Assembly (NCBI GenBank): GCA_019746355.1
Contig: JAIESC010000172.1
Span: 1-9,958 of the forward strand
Direction: 5' to 3'
From: Xanthobacteraceae bacterium
GTDB lineage: Bacteria > Pseudomonadota > Alphaproteobacteria > Rhizobiales > Xanthobacteraceae
Length of the DNA stretch: 9,958 nucleotides
Shown: positions 1 to 6,748 of the stretch, piece by piece
Layout: every line of letters starts with the position of its first letter
Position numbering within the stretch: the stretch's first letter is position 1
Position numbers and translations under genes: made by a program
Notes under the pieces: model-generated
Told to the model about the DNA's origin: nothing
Seen by the model: the letters and a program-made list of their open reading frames with translations, nothing else
Databases searched by the model: none

Positions 1-17
1 TCGTACTTGCGACCCAT
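1..17 (-). CDS. Possible 5' end of a leftward gene (partial)
   Basis: Only about six codons are inside the window, reading MGRKY on the minus strand from an ATG at 17. The main support is upstream: on the minus strand a purine-rich GAGAGGTG lies five bases before this ATG, a good ribosome-binding site with normal spacing. The product cannot be identified from so few residues. The alternative is the 3' end of a rightward gene: one plus frame reads SYLRPMATPL and stops at 31-33. The two readings cannot be separated without the sequence to the left. Confidence 0.3.
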
Positions 18-19
18 GG

Positions 20-43
20 CAACACCTCTCTAAGAAGGTGTTG
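20..43 (-). promoter_or_regulatory. Hairpin overlapping the RBS of the partial leftward gene
   Basis: CAACACCT (20-27) pairs perfectly with AGGTGTTG (36-43) across an eight-base loop. In minus-strand RNA the arm nearest the ATG contains the AGGTG of the likely Shine-Dalgarno sequence, so the folded form would hide it. This could be a translation control element. If the real gene is instead a rightward one ending at 33, it could be an end-of-gene hairpin, although no T-tract follows it on the plus strand. Confidence 0.3.
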
Positions 44-88
44 CACTTCGTTTGTGAACTTAGGGAATCCACTCTTGAGCTAACCTGG

Positions 89-152
89 GTCCCCGCTTCG
101 CGGGGACGAGCGGGCGGGAGCGAAGCACCTCAAAGAGTAATGGTCCGCCCGC
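89..152. repeat. Two adjacent palindromes upstream of leuC
   Basis: GTCCCCGC (89-96) and GCGGGGAC (100-107) form a perfect 8-bp stem with a TTC loop. Just downstream, GCGGGCGG (110-117) pairs with CCGCCCGC (145-152) around a 27-base loop. The first hairpin resembles the short GC-rich dispersed palindromes common between genes in Bradyrhizobium-type genomes. No T-tract follows either stem, so intrinsic termination is not supported on either strand. The pair lies before the leuC leader and could separate leuC from its neighbour. Confidence 0.55.
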
Positions 153-223
153 GCAATTCGCACTTTTCGGAACGCTTCCAAGGCACTAAATAGACCCGCG
201 TAACCCGACAATTGGATCGACGA

Positions 224-1633
<1,410 letters not shown>

Positions 1634-1651
1634 GCCGGTTGGCGCAACTCT

Positions 1652-1680
1652 GTCGTTGCGAGCGAAGCGAAGCAATCAGG
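1652..1680. repeat. Dispersed intergenic repeat, GAGCGAAGCGAAGCAA type
   Basis: Just after leuC lies a copy of a short element built around TTGCGAGCGAAGCGAAGCAA (1656-1675). TTGC (1656-1659) and GCAA (1672-1675) form its short inverted ends. I recognise this as a high-copy intergenic motif of Bradyrhizobium and Rhodopseudomonas genomes; only one copy is in this window, so the repeat status comes from memory, not from the sequence. Confidence 0.5.
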
Positions 1681-1701
1681 TTGTTGAGGGATCAGCGCGT
1701 C

Positions 1702-1737
1702 AAAAAAGATCAGGCCCGCCGACATGGCGGGCCTGAT
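1702..1737 (-). terminator. Rho-independent terminator of the leftward exported-protein unit
   Basis: ATCAGGCCCGCC (1709-1720) and GGCGGGCCTGAT (1726-1737) form a perfect 12-bp, GC-rich stem with a five-base loop. On the minus strand the stem is followed directly by CTTTTTTG (1708-1701), the U-tract of a classical intrinsic terminator. It lies about 33 bases past the stop of the small exported protein gene ending at 1770. On the plus strand only a weak T-run follows, so it may help to stop leuC transcription but is clearly oriented for the minus strand. Confidence 0.85.
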
Positions 1738-1769
1738 GCATTTGACGCTTGCGTCACAAGCAACGCGCG

Positions 1770-2093
1770 TCACCAGATTCCAAACCCGATCGGGCCGATC
1801 CGTACCGCGGGTCCGCCGTAGTAGTAGTGACGGCGATAGTACGGGTACGGCGCGTAGGCGTAAGGTGCATAGCCGCCATAGTAGTACGGCCCGCCTCCGT
1901 AGAAGCGGCGAGGACCAACGTACACGCGATGGTATCGGCGATGATAGCGACGATAGTGGACCTGCTCGACGCCGGATTGATGCTCGGCGAGACCGGGCGC
2001 ATTCCTGATCGGCGCGGCATTTGCTGGCGCGGTCGGCGCCGCGGCGATGGTCAACACGGCCGCAGCCGCCATGCCTGCGAGACTCTTGTACAT
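1770..2093 (-). CDS. Small secreted Tyr/Gly/Arg/His-rich protein
   Basis: This encodes a 107-aa protein of unknown function. Residues 1-26 are a clear Sec signal peptide: MYK, a hydrophobic Ala-rich core, then a likely cleavage after ANA. The mature part is very biased. A basic stretch HYRRYHRRYHR (about 47-57) is followed by FYGGGPYYYGGYAPYAYAPY (64-83), then YYRRHYYYGG (85-94) and a GPIGFGIW end. Such short Tyr/Gly-rich exported proteins are frequent in Rhizobiales and mostly uncharacterised. The start is set by a strong GGAGGT six bases before the ATG at 2093. A second exported-protein gene lies 68 bases upstream on the same strand, and a strong terminator follows. The envelope or extracellular location is inferred from the signal peptide. 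The basic, aromatic composition might suit binding to polyanions or surfaces, but this is speculation. Confidence 0.85.
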   Translation of the reverse strand: MYKSLAGMAAAAVLTIAAAPTAPANAAPIRNAPGLAEHQSGVEQVHYRRYHRRYHRVYVGPRRFYGGGPYYYGGYAPYAYAPYPYYRRHYYYGGPAVRIGPIGFGIW

Positions 2094-2161
2094 GACATTA
2101 CCTCCAAGTCGCCCCGCGGAGATAACGTCTGGAACTGATTTCGGTTTCAGTGAACGGGTGT

Positions 2162-2530
2162 TCAGCCGCGCTGCCACCAGCAGCGCATTTGCGGCGTGAC
2201 AACGGTTCCGCCCGGCCGATATTCGGGCTGCAGCCACGAGACGCATTGCCGCACCGCGTTGGGACCCGGATACCCGAGATAGTCGCTGCGCGGGAATTCG
2301 GTGGAGTCCAGACGCTCGCGCAGCACCGGCCGCACGATGATGCGGGTCGGCGCGCGCTTCTGCACCGCGACGCGTTTCCGCGCCTTTTGGTTCTGCTTCT
2401 GGTTCTGCATCTCTGCCGGCGTCACGGCCCGGAAGACGCGATCGAACTCCGGCGTCTGCGCATGAGCCGCTCCAACGTATCCAAGCGATAGCGCCGCCGA
2501 CACGATCCCGATTGTGACCTTGGTTCTCAT
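2162..2530 (-). CDS. Small secreted hypothetical protein
   Basis: This encodes a 122-aa protein that I do not recognise. It starts with a good Sec signal peptide (MRTKVTIGIVSAALSLGYVG, cleavage probably after AHA near residue 24, leaving QTPEFDRVF). A Gln/Lys/Arg-rich polar segment (NQKQNQKARKRVAVQKR, about 43-59) follows, then a more ordered C-terminal part ending QMRCWWQRG. The mature protein has two cysteines, in RQCVSWLQPEY and MRCWW, which could form a disulphide in the periplasm. A modest AGGGG lies upstream of the ATG at 2530. It is likely co-transcribed with the Tyr-rich exported protein downstream, and it is divergent from the metalloprotease-like gene at 2659. Periplasmic location is inferred; function is unknown. 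Confidence 0.8.
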   Translation of the reverse strand: MRTKVTIGIVSAALSLGYVGAAHAQTPEFDRVFRAVTPAEMQNQKQNQKARKRVAVQKRAPTRIIVRPVLRERLDSTEFPRSDYLGYPGPNAVRQCVSWLQPEYRPGGTVVTPQMRCWWQRG

Positions 2531-2658
2531 GGTCAGGCCCCCTGCCCTTCGGCACGGTCGCCGATCACGGGCCGACCGTCAACGCCAAACCGCCGCTGGG
2601 ACGGCCGCGCCATACCACCGCCTTGGCCGCCCCGGTCCGGTCCCGTAAATAAGCGGAC

Positions 2659-3081
2659 ATGACCGCGCCCGCAAAACCCGACCGCTGGCTCAACGCCAAA
2701 GCCCCGTCGCTCGACGAGCTCGAGCACATGGCGGACGAAGCCTACCGGCAGCTGCCGGAGCAATTCCGCGCGCTGTGCAAGGACCTCGTGATCCGCGTCA
2801 CCGAATACGCGACCGAGGAGGTGCTCGACGGCATGGGCATCGAGAGCGAGCTCGACCTGATGGGGCTGTTCCAGGGCGTCGGGCTGCCGTTCCAGTCCGA
2901 GAACAATACCGGCCAGATGCCGAACATGGTCTTTCTCTACCGCGTGCCGATGCTGCTGTACTGGGCCGAGCACGACGAGACGCTGAGCTCGATCGTCACC
3001 CATGTGCTGGTGCACGAGATCGGGCATCACTTCGGCCTGTCCGACGACGACATGGCCGCGATCGAGGCGAGCGTGGAATAA
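2659..3081 (+). CDS. Small zincin-like metallopeptidase-domain protein (DUF1025/Zincin_1 type)
   Basis: This is a 140-aa cytosolic protein with no signal peptide or membrane segment. Near the C-terminus it carries HEIGHHFGLSD: H119, E120 and H123 form HExxH, and G126 and D129 complete HExxHxxGxxD, the metal site of small zincin-like proteins (PF06262 style). The N-terminal part (PSLDELEHMADEAYRQLPEQ) and the central LFQG...FLYRVPML segment also fit that family. The family is predicted to hold metal-dependent proteases, but I know of no established substrate. The ATG at 2659 has only a weak AAGCGG upstream. Its stop is 18 bases before the next gene, a GFA-family zinc protein, so the two form a likely operon. 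Family assignment is good; protease activity is an inference from the motif. Confidence 0.88.
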   Translation: MTAPAKPDRWLNAKAPSLDELEHMADEAYRQLPEQFRALCKDLVIRVTEYATEEVLDGMGIESELDLMGLFQGVGLPFQSENNTGQMPNMVFLYRVPMLLYWAEHDETLSSIVTHVLVHEIGHHFGLSDDDMAAIEASVE

Positions 3082-3099
3082 GAACAACGGGAGGACATC

Positions 3100-3510
3100 A
3101 TGCGGATCGACGGAAGCTGCGCCTGCGGCGCCATCAGGATCGAAGGCGAGGCCGATCCCGCCGACGTCTCGATCTGCCATTGCACCGATTGCCAGACCGG
3201 CACCGGCTCGGCGTTCCGCGTGTCGGTGCTGGTGCGCGGCGCTGACCTCAAGATGACGGGAAAGCCGAAGGATTATCTCAAGCTGACGGCCGACAGCGGC
3301 ACGCCGCGCATCCAGGCGTTCTGCGGCGAATGCGGCTCGCCGATCTACTCGACGTCGCCGGGCGAAGGCGTGCAGGACGCGTATCGCGTGCGGGTCGGCA
3401 TCCTGCGCCAGCGCAGGGAATTCGTGCCGACGAAGCAGAACTGGTTCCGCTCGGCGCTGCCATGGATCACGAGGCTGCCCGGGATCGCGAAGAACGAAAA
3501 GGGCGGGTGA
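3100..3510 (+). CDS. GFA family zinc-binding protein (CENP-V/GFA domain)
   Basis: This encodes a 136-aa protein of the glutathione-dependent formaldehyde-activating (GFA/CENP-V) family, whose founding member was described as aiding formaldehyde and glutathione adduct formation. The zinc-ligand cysteines are all visible: C7 and C9 (CAC), C26, C28 and C31 (CHCTDC), and C75 and C78 (CGECG). The typical SAFRV and GSPIYS strings follow the second and third clusters. Length is normal for a single-domain member. A strong GGGAGG lies five bases before the ATG at 3100. It follows the zincin-like gene by 18 bases. Most members of this family have no proven activity, and no formaldehyde dehydrogenase gene is nearby, so 'GFA family protein' is safer than an enzyme name. 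Confidence 0.92.
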   Translation: MRIDGSCACGAIRIEGEADPADVSICHCTDCQTGTGSAFRVSVLVRGADLKMTGKPKDYLKLTADSGTPRIQAFCGECGSPIYSTSPGEGVQDAYRVRVGILRQRREFVPTKQNWFRSALPWITRLPGIAKNEKGG

Positions 3511-3540
3511 GCGAAGCGGTTGCCGCAGCGGCAGCGGGCT

Positions 3541-3622
3541 CCCTCGCCCCGCTTGCGGGGAGAGGGTTGGGGTGAGGGGGAGTCACCGCGAGCGGGGCGA
3601 GGTAACGGAGCCCGCGGCTCCG
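3541..3622. repeat. Palindromic intergenic repeat between convergent genes
   Basis: CCCTCGCCCCG (3541-3551) and CGGGGAGAGGG (3556-3566) form an 11-bp stem with one G/A mismatch and a CTTG loop, followed by a TTGGGGTGAGGGGG tail. This is a familiar alphaproteobacterial dispersed element. A second hairpin, CGGAGCC (3606-3612) with GGCTCCG (3616-3622), follows. The region sits between the convergent ends of the GFA gene and the downstream dioxygenase. There is no T-tract, so these may block read-through or nuclease decay without being classical terminators. Confidence 0.65.
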
Positions 3623-3642
3623 CCTGTGCTACAAATCAGAAT

Positions 3643-4518
3643 TCAATACAGCGGCTCGCCTTCCGTCGTGCAGCGGCGAAGCGTTCGGCGCTGCTCGGCC
3701 GGCCAGTCGGTGCGCGCGTGCAGGCAGGCGAGGTTGTCCCACACCACCAGATCGCCGGGACGCCAGACGTGCTCGTAGATGATCGAGGGGTCTTCCGCGA
3801 TGTCGAACATCCGCTGGAGCAGCGCCTCGCTCTCGGCGCGGTCGAGGCCTTCGATCCACATCGTGTTCTGGCTGGTGACGTAGAGCGCCTTTCGCCCCGA
3901 CCCCGGATTGTCGACGGTGATCGGCTGCCGGCAGTGGTGCATGGTCGCGATGTCGACGGTGAGGTCGATGCGGCGGCCGGTGGTGTATTGATGGCCCTGC
4001 ATCACCATCCTGCCGTCGATCTTCTTCTTCACGTCGGGCGGCAATTTCTCGTAGGCGGCATATGAGCTCGAGAATTTCGTGTGCCCGCCTTTGGTCGGAA
4101 TCTCGATGCCGTAGAGGAACGAGGCGCGGTGCGGCTTGCGGTGGTAGCACTTGTCGGAGTGGAACCACATCTCGCCGTGCCCGAGCGCGCCCAGCGGCTT
4201 GCCGTTCGAGTCGACATTGTCCGTGACCAGCAGCATGTCGTCCCATTCGAGCAGCGTGTCGGGGCCGACCGCGCCCGGGCGCGGCGGCACCCGCTTGGCG
4301 ACGGGCCCGAAATAGGTAGCGAAGCGGCGCTGGTCGTCCTCGGAAATCTTCTGGTCGCGGAAAACGAGCACCGTGTGGTCGTACCAGGCATTCCGGATCG
4401 CCTGCACGGTCTCGTCGTCGAGCGGCTTTGCGAGGTCGACGCCGCGGATCTCGGCGCCGATCACGGGGTGCAGCTTTATGACTGAAATGGCGGCGGGCCG
4501 CTCAACGACGACAGCCAT
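3643..4518 (-). CDS. TauD/TfdA-family Fe(II)/2-oxoglutarate dioxygenase, downstream copy
   Basis: This 291-aa cytosolic enzyme belongs to the family that couples oxidative decarboxylation of 2-oxoglutarate to hydroxylation of a substrate; known members act on taurine, alkylsulphates or phenoxyacetates. The iron facial triad is intact: H120 and D122 in WFHSD, and H267 in DNLACLHARTDW. R278, eleven residues after the distal His as in TauD, should bind the 2-oxoglutarate carboxylate, with R282 nearby. The ATG at 4518 has a strong GAGGAGG upstream; reading further upstream gives only frame-shadow of the neighbour. It is the second gene of a tandem pair, 41 bases after its paralogue, and likely co-transcribed. 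Hand alignment gives about 190 identities over 290 residues. The substrate cannot be read from the sequence; naming it taurine dioxygenase would be over-annotation. Confidence 0.92.
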   Translation of the reverse strand: MAVVVERPAAISVIKLHPVIGAEIRGVDLAKPLDDETVQAIRNAWYDHTVLVFRDQKISEDDQRRFATYFGPVAKRVPPRPGAVGPDTLLEWDDMLLVTDNVDSNGKPLGALGHGEMWFHSDKCYHRKPHRASFLYGIEIPTKGGHTKFSSSYAAYEKLPPDVKKKIDGRMVMQGHQYTTGRRIDLTVDIATMHHCRQPITVDNPGSGRKALYVTSQNTMWIEGLDRAESEALLQRMFDIAEDPSIIYEHVWRPGDLVVWDNLACLHARTDWPAEQRRTLRRCTTEGEPLY

Positions 4519-4559
4519 GTCGCCCTCCTCGCTCGCGTGTTGGTCGCGGTCTCGCTGGC

Positions 4560-5432
4560 CTAGTAGAGCGGCTCGCCCTCGACCGTGCAGCGGCGCAACA
4601 TCCGCGTCTGCTCCTGCGGCCAGTCGGTGCGCGCGTGCAGGCAGGCGAGATTGTCCCACATCACGAGATCGCCGACGCGCCACTTGTGATCGTAGATGAT
4701 CTCGGGGTCTTCGATGATGTCGAAACATTGCCGCAAGAGCTTCTCGCTTTCCTCGCGATCAATGCCCTCGATCCACATCGTGTTGACGCTGGCGGCGTAG
4801 AGCCCCTTCCGCTTGGAGCCCGGGTTGACGACGATCAGCGGCTGGCTGCAGTGGTGGATGGACGAGAGATCGAGCGACAGGTCGATCCGGTGGCCGTGGC
4901 CGTACTGATAGCCCTGCATCACCGTGGCGCCTTCGAGGCGCCGCTTCAGCTCCGCCGGCATCCGCTCATAGGCCGCGTACATGCTCGCGAAACGCGTGTC
5001 GCCGCCTTCCGAGGGAATCTCGATGCCGTAGAGGAACGTCGCGCGATGCGGGGTGCGGTGGTAGCACTTGTCGGAGTGGAACCACATCTCGCCGTGCCCG
5101 AGCGAGCCGACCGGCTTGCCGTTGGCGTCGACATGGTCGGTGATCATCATCATGTCGTCCCAGGCGACCGTCTCGACCTTGATCGCCCCTTTCGGCGGCG
5201 GCACGCGCTTGGCGACCTTGCCGAAATGGGAAGCGAAGCGGCGCTGATCGTCCTCGGTCAGGTTCTGGTCGCGGAACACCAGCATGGCGTTGTCGTGCCA
5301 CGCGTCCTTGATCTGGCGCAGCGTGTCGTCGTCGAGCGGGCGGCTGAGATCGACCCCGCGCACTTCGGCGCCGATGTAGGGGTGCATTTTATGCACGGTG
5401 ATGGCTTGGGTGCGTTCCGCGAGGAGCGACAT
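4560..5432 (-). CDS. TauD/TfdA-family Fe(II)/2-oxoglutarate dioxygenase, upstream copy
   Basis: This 290-aa enzyme is the first gene of the leftward pair and a close paralogue of the next one. Iron ligands are H119 and D121 (WFHSD) and H266 (CLHARTDW); R277 is the expected 2-oxoglutarate-binding Arg and R281 follows. The N-terminus (HPYIGAEVRGVDLSRPLDDD) and the LVFRDQ strand are typical of the TauD/TfdA fold, and its length is close to TfdA. I chose the ATG at 5432 because the family begins about here and a GGGAGA lies upstream; a longer frame upstream runs antisense through leuD and is spurious. The gene is divergent from leuD, leaving 174 bases for promoters. The second copy begins 41 bases after its stop. 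The substrate is unknown; two different paralogues suggest related but distinct substrates, or a heteromeric enzyme. Confidence 0.92.
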   Translation of the reverse strand: MSLLAERTQAITVHKMHPYIGAEVRGVDLSRPLDDDTLRQIKDAWHDNAMLVFRDQNLTEDDQRRFASHFGKVAKRVPPPKGAIKVETVAWDDMMMITDHVDANGKPVGSLGHGEMWFHSDKCYHRTPHRATFLYGIEIPSEGGDTRFASMYAAYERMPAELKRRLEGATVMQGYQYGHGHRIDLSLDLSSIHHCSQPLIVVNPGSKRKGLYAASVNTMWIEGIDREESEKLLRQCFDIIEDPEIIYDHKWRVGDLVMWDNLACLHARTDWPQEQTRMLRRCTVEGEPLY

Positions 5433-5606
5433 TGTCTGTGTTCTCCCGTTGCCTGTCTGGCCGCTTGTCGGACGGCCTTGAGCACAGTCTAACAGGCCGG
5501 GCTTTGCGCCGGAAGGCTGGCTGGTGCGCATCCCAAGGACTTGACGGCGATACCCCCGAGCGGCCATGAGAAGGCGCTTTTTTGCATGCCTCCAAGGATC
5601 AGGCCG

Positions 5607-6212
5607 ATGGACAAGTTCACCACGCTGGAAGGCGTTGCCGCGCCGCTGAAGATGATCAATGTCGACACCGACATGATCATTCCCAAGCAGTACCTCAAGA
5701 CCATCAAGCGCACCGGCCTCGGCGTCGGCCTGTTCTCCGAGAAGCGCTACAAGGACGACGGCAGCGAGAACCCGGACTTCGTGCTCAACAAGCCGGCCTA
5801 TCGCAAGGCCAGGATCCTGGTCGCCGGCGACAATTTCGGCTGCGGCTCCTCGCGCGAGCACGCGCCGTGGGCACTGATGGACTACGGCATCCGCTGCGTG
5901 ATCTCGACCTCGTTCGGCGACATCTTCTACAACAACTGCTTCAAGAACGGCGTGCTGCCGATCAAGGTGTCGCCGGAAGACCTCGAGAAACTGTTCGACG
6001 ACGCCGAGCGCGGCGCCAATGCGACGCTCTCGATCGACCTCGAGAAGCAGGAAATCCGCGGCCCGGACGGCGGCGTGGTGAAGTTCGACATCGACCCGCA
6101 CCGCAAGCACTGCATGCTCAACGGCCTCGACGACATCGGGCTGACGATGGTCAAGGAAAAGAAGATCAACGACTTCGAGTCCGGCGCCAAGGCCGCAAGG
6201 CCGTGGTTGTGA
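5607..6212 (+). CDS. leuD: 3-isopropylmalate dehydratase small subunit
   Basis: This encodes the small (swivel-domain) subunit of isopropylmalate isomerase, partner of LeuC in leucine synthesis. From the ATG at 5607 ([14 protein letters not shown]) it is 201 aa, the usual length. Recognisable parts are [14 protein letters not shown] (about 19-32), the loop [17 protein letters not shown] containing C79 (about 74-90), and [12 protein letters not shown] in the middle. Earlier in-frame ATGs at 5541 and 5586 would add residues outside the family consensus, and an AGG stretch just before 5607 supports the internal start. leuD is monocistronic here: a divergent dioxygenase precedes it and a palindromic repeat with a convergent gene follows. 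No leuB is seen next to it in this window. Confidence 0.98.
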   Translation: MDKFTTLEGVAAPLKMINVDTDMIIPKQYLKTIKRTGLGVGLFSEKRYKDDGSENPDFVLNKPAYRKARILVAGDNFGCGSSREHAPWALMDYGIRCVISTSFGDIFYNNCFKNGVLPIKVSPEDLEKLFDDAERGANATLSIDLEKQEIRGPDGGVVKFDIDPHRKHCMLNGLDDIGLTMVKEKKINDFESGAKAARPWL

Positions 6213-6239
6213 TTAGCCGTTCTTGAACGCAATCCCTCC

Positions 6240-6328
6240 GGCGTCATGCCCGCTTGTCGCGGGCATCCACGTCTTTATCGCACAGAGGCAAAGGCGTGGA
6301 TGGCCGGGACGGGCCCGGCCATGACGCC
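6240..6328. repeat. 89-bp mosaic palindromic repeat between convergent genes
   Basis: The outer arms GGCGTCATG (6240-6248) and CATGACGCC (6320-6328) match perfectly, and ATCCACG (6265-6271) pairs with CGTGGAT (6295-6301). Nested inside are GCCCGC/GCGGGC (6248-6253 with 6259-6264) and GGCCGGG/CCCGGCC (6302-6308 with 6314-6320), so the element could fold as one long imperfect hairpin or a cloverleaf. I recognise the layout as a high-copy intergenic element of Bradyrhizobium-type genomes. It lies between the ends of leuD and the convergent ABM gene. Confidence 0.75.
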
Positions 6329-6343
6329 GAGTAACCTCGCCTA

Positions 6344-6682
6344 TCACGACGCCTTCTTCATCGACGCCGTCTCGATGTGCACGACCTCATAGAGGCAGGG
6401 CTCGATCTCGTTGGTCATGTCGCCGAAGTGCGACCACTCCTTGCGGAACTCCGGCGCCTGGTGCGCGGCCTCGAGCTTCTTCTGGTCGGTCCACTGGATG
6501 TGGTTGACGACGTGGCTGCCGTCGGTGCTGCGGTAGAGGCATATCGACACGAAGCCGGGCTGCTTGGCCATGAACTGAGCCCGCTCGGTCATCAGGGCGA
6601 GCACCTCGTCCTGCTTGTCGGGCGGCAGCTTGACGGTGGTGATCTGGGTCACGACGTCGCTGTTGGTGCGCATATCGGCCAT
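6344..6682 (-). CDS. Antibiotic biosynthesis monooxygenase (ABM) domain protein
   Basis: This encodes a 112-aa single-domain protein of the dimeric alpha/beta-barrel ABM type. Features seen are the N-terminal strand VVTQITTVKLPPDKQDEVLA, the segment MAKQPGFVSICLYRSTDGSH, and NHIQWTDQKKLEAAHQAPEF, the usual 'W.....A..A...F' part of this fold. ABM members range from quinone-forming monooxygenases to heme-degrading proteins and many have no known role; the polyketide-type name should not be taken literally. The ATG at 6682 is chosen for an AGGAGG about nine bases upstream; an ATG at 6673 would be too far from it. It is 66 bases downstream of a flavoprotein reductase on the same strand, so the two are probably one transcript. 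Function is otherwise unknown. Confidence 0.82.
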   Translation of the reverse strand: MADMRTNSDVVTQITTVKLPPDKQDEVLALMTERAQFMAKQPGFVSICLYRSTDGSHVVNHIQWTDQKKLEAAHQAPEFRKEWSHFGDMTNEIEPCLYEVVHIETASMKKAS

Positions 6683-6748
6683 GGCTGGAGTCCTCCTGGT
6701 TCCAGAAGACAACGCCACGGATGGCCGGCGGGTTTCCTCGGTCGGCTC

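Noticed and set aside
212..223. TTG start for leuC adding MDRR
   Set aside because: LeuC proteins normally begin at the MAK...LYDKIW position, and ATG at 224 is the more usual start codon.
2094..2555. N-terminal extension of the Tyr-rich secreted protein to 261 aa
   Set aside because: The extension overlaps the other exported-protein gene in a different frame, and the internal ATG at 2093 has a strong GGAGGT and begins a clear signal peptide.
4635..5492. Plus-strand open frame opposite the upstream dioxygenase
   Set aside because: It is a frame shadow of a gene with intact catalytic residues; a similar shadow appears opposite the paralogue, as expected from shared codon bias.
5541..5570. 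Candidate sigma-70 promoter for leuD (TTGACG with CATGAG at 18-base spacing)
   Set aside because: The -35 box is fair but the -10 box matches the consensus at only three of six positions, so it is not strong enough to list.
5541..5606. Earlier starts of leuD at 5541 or 5586, or a leucine-rich leader peptide
   Set aside because: The extra residues do not match the LeuD family and contain no run of leucine codons, so attenuation by a leader peptide is not supported.
5433..6110. N-terminal extension of the upstream dioxygenase running through leuD
   Set aside because: The open frame continues upstream antisense to leuD, but family homology starts at the ATG at 5432, which has its own RBS.
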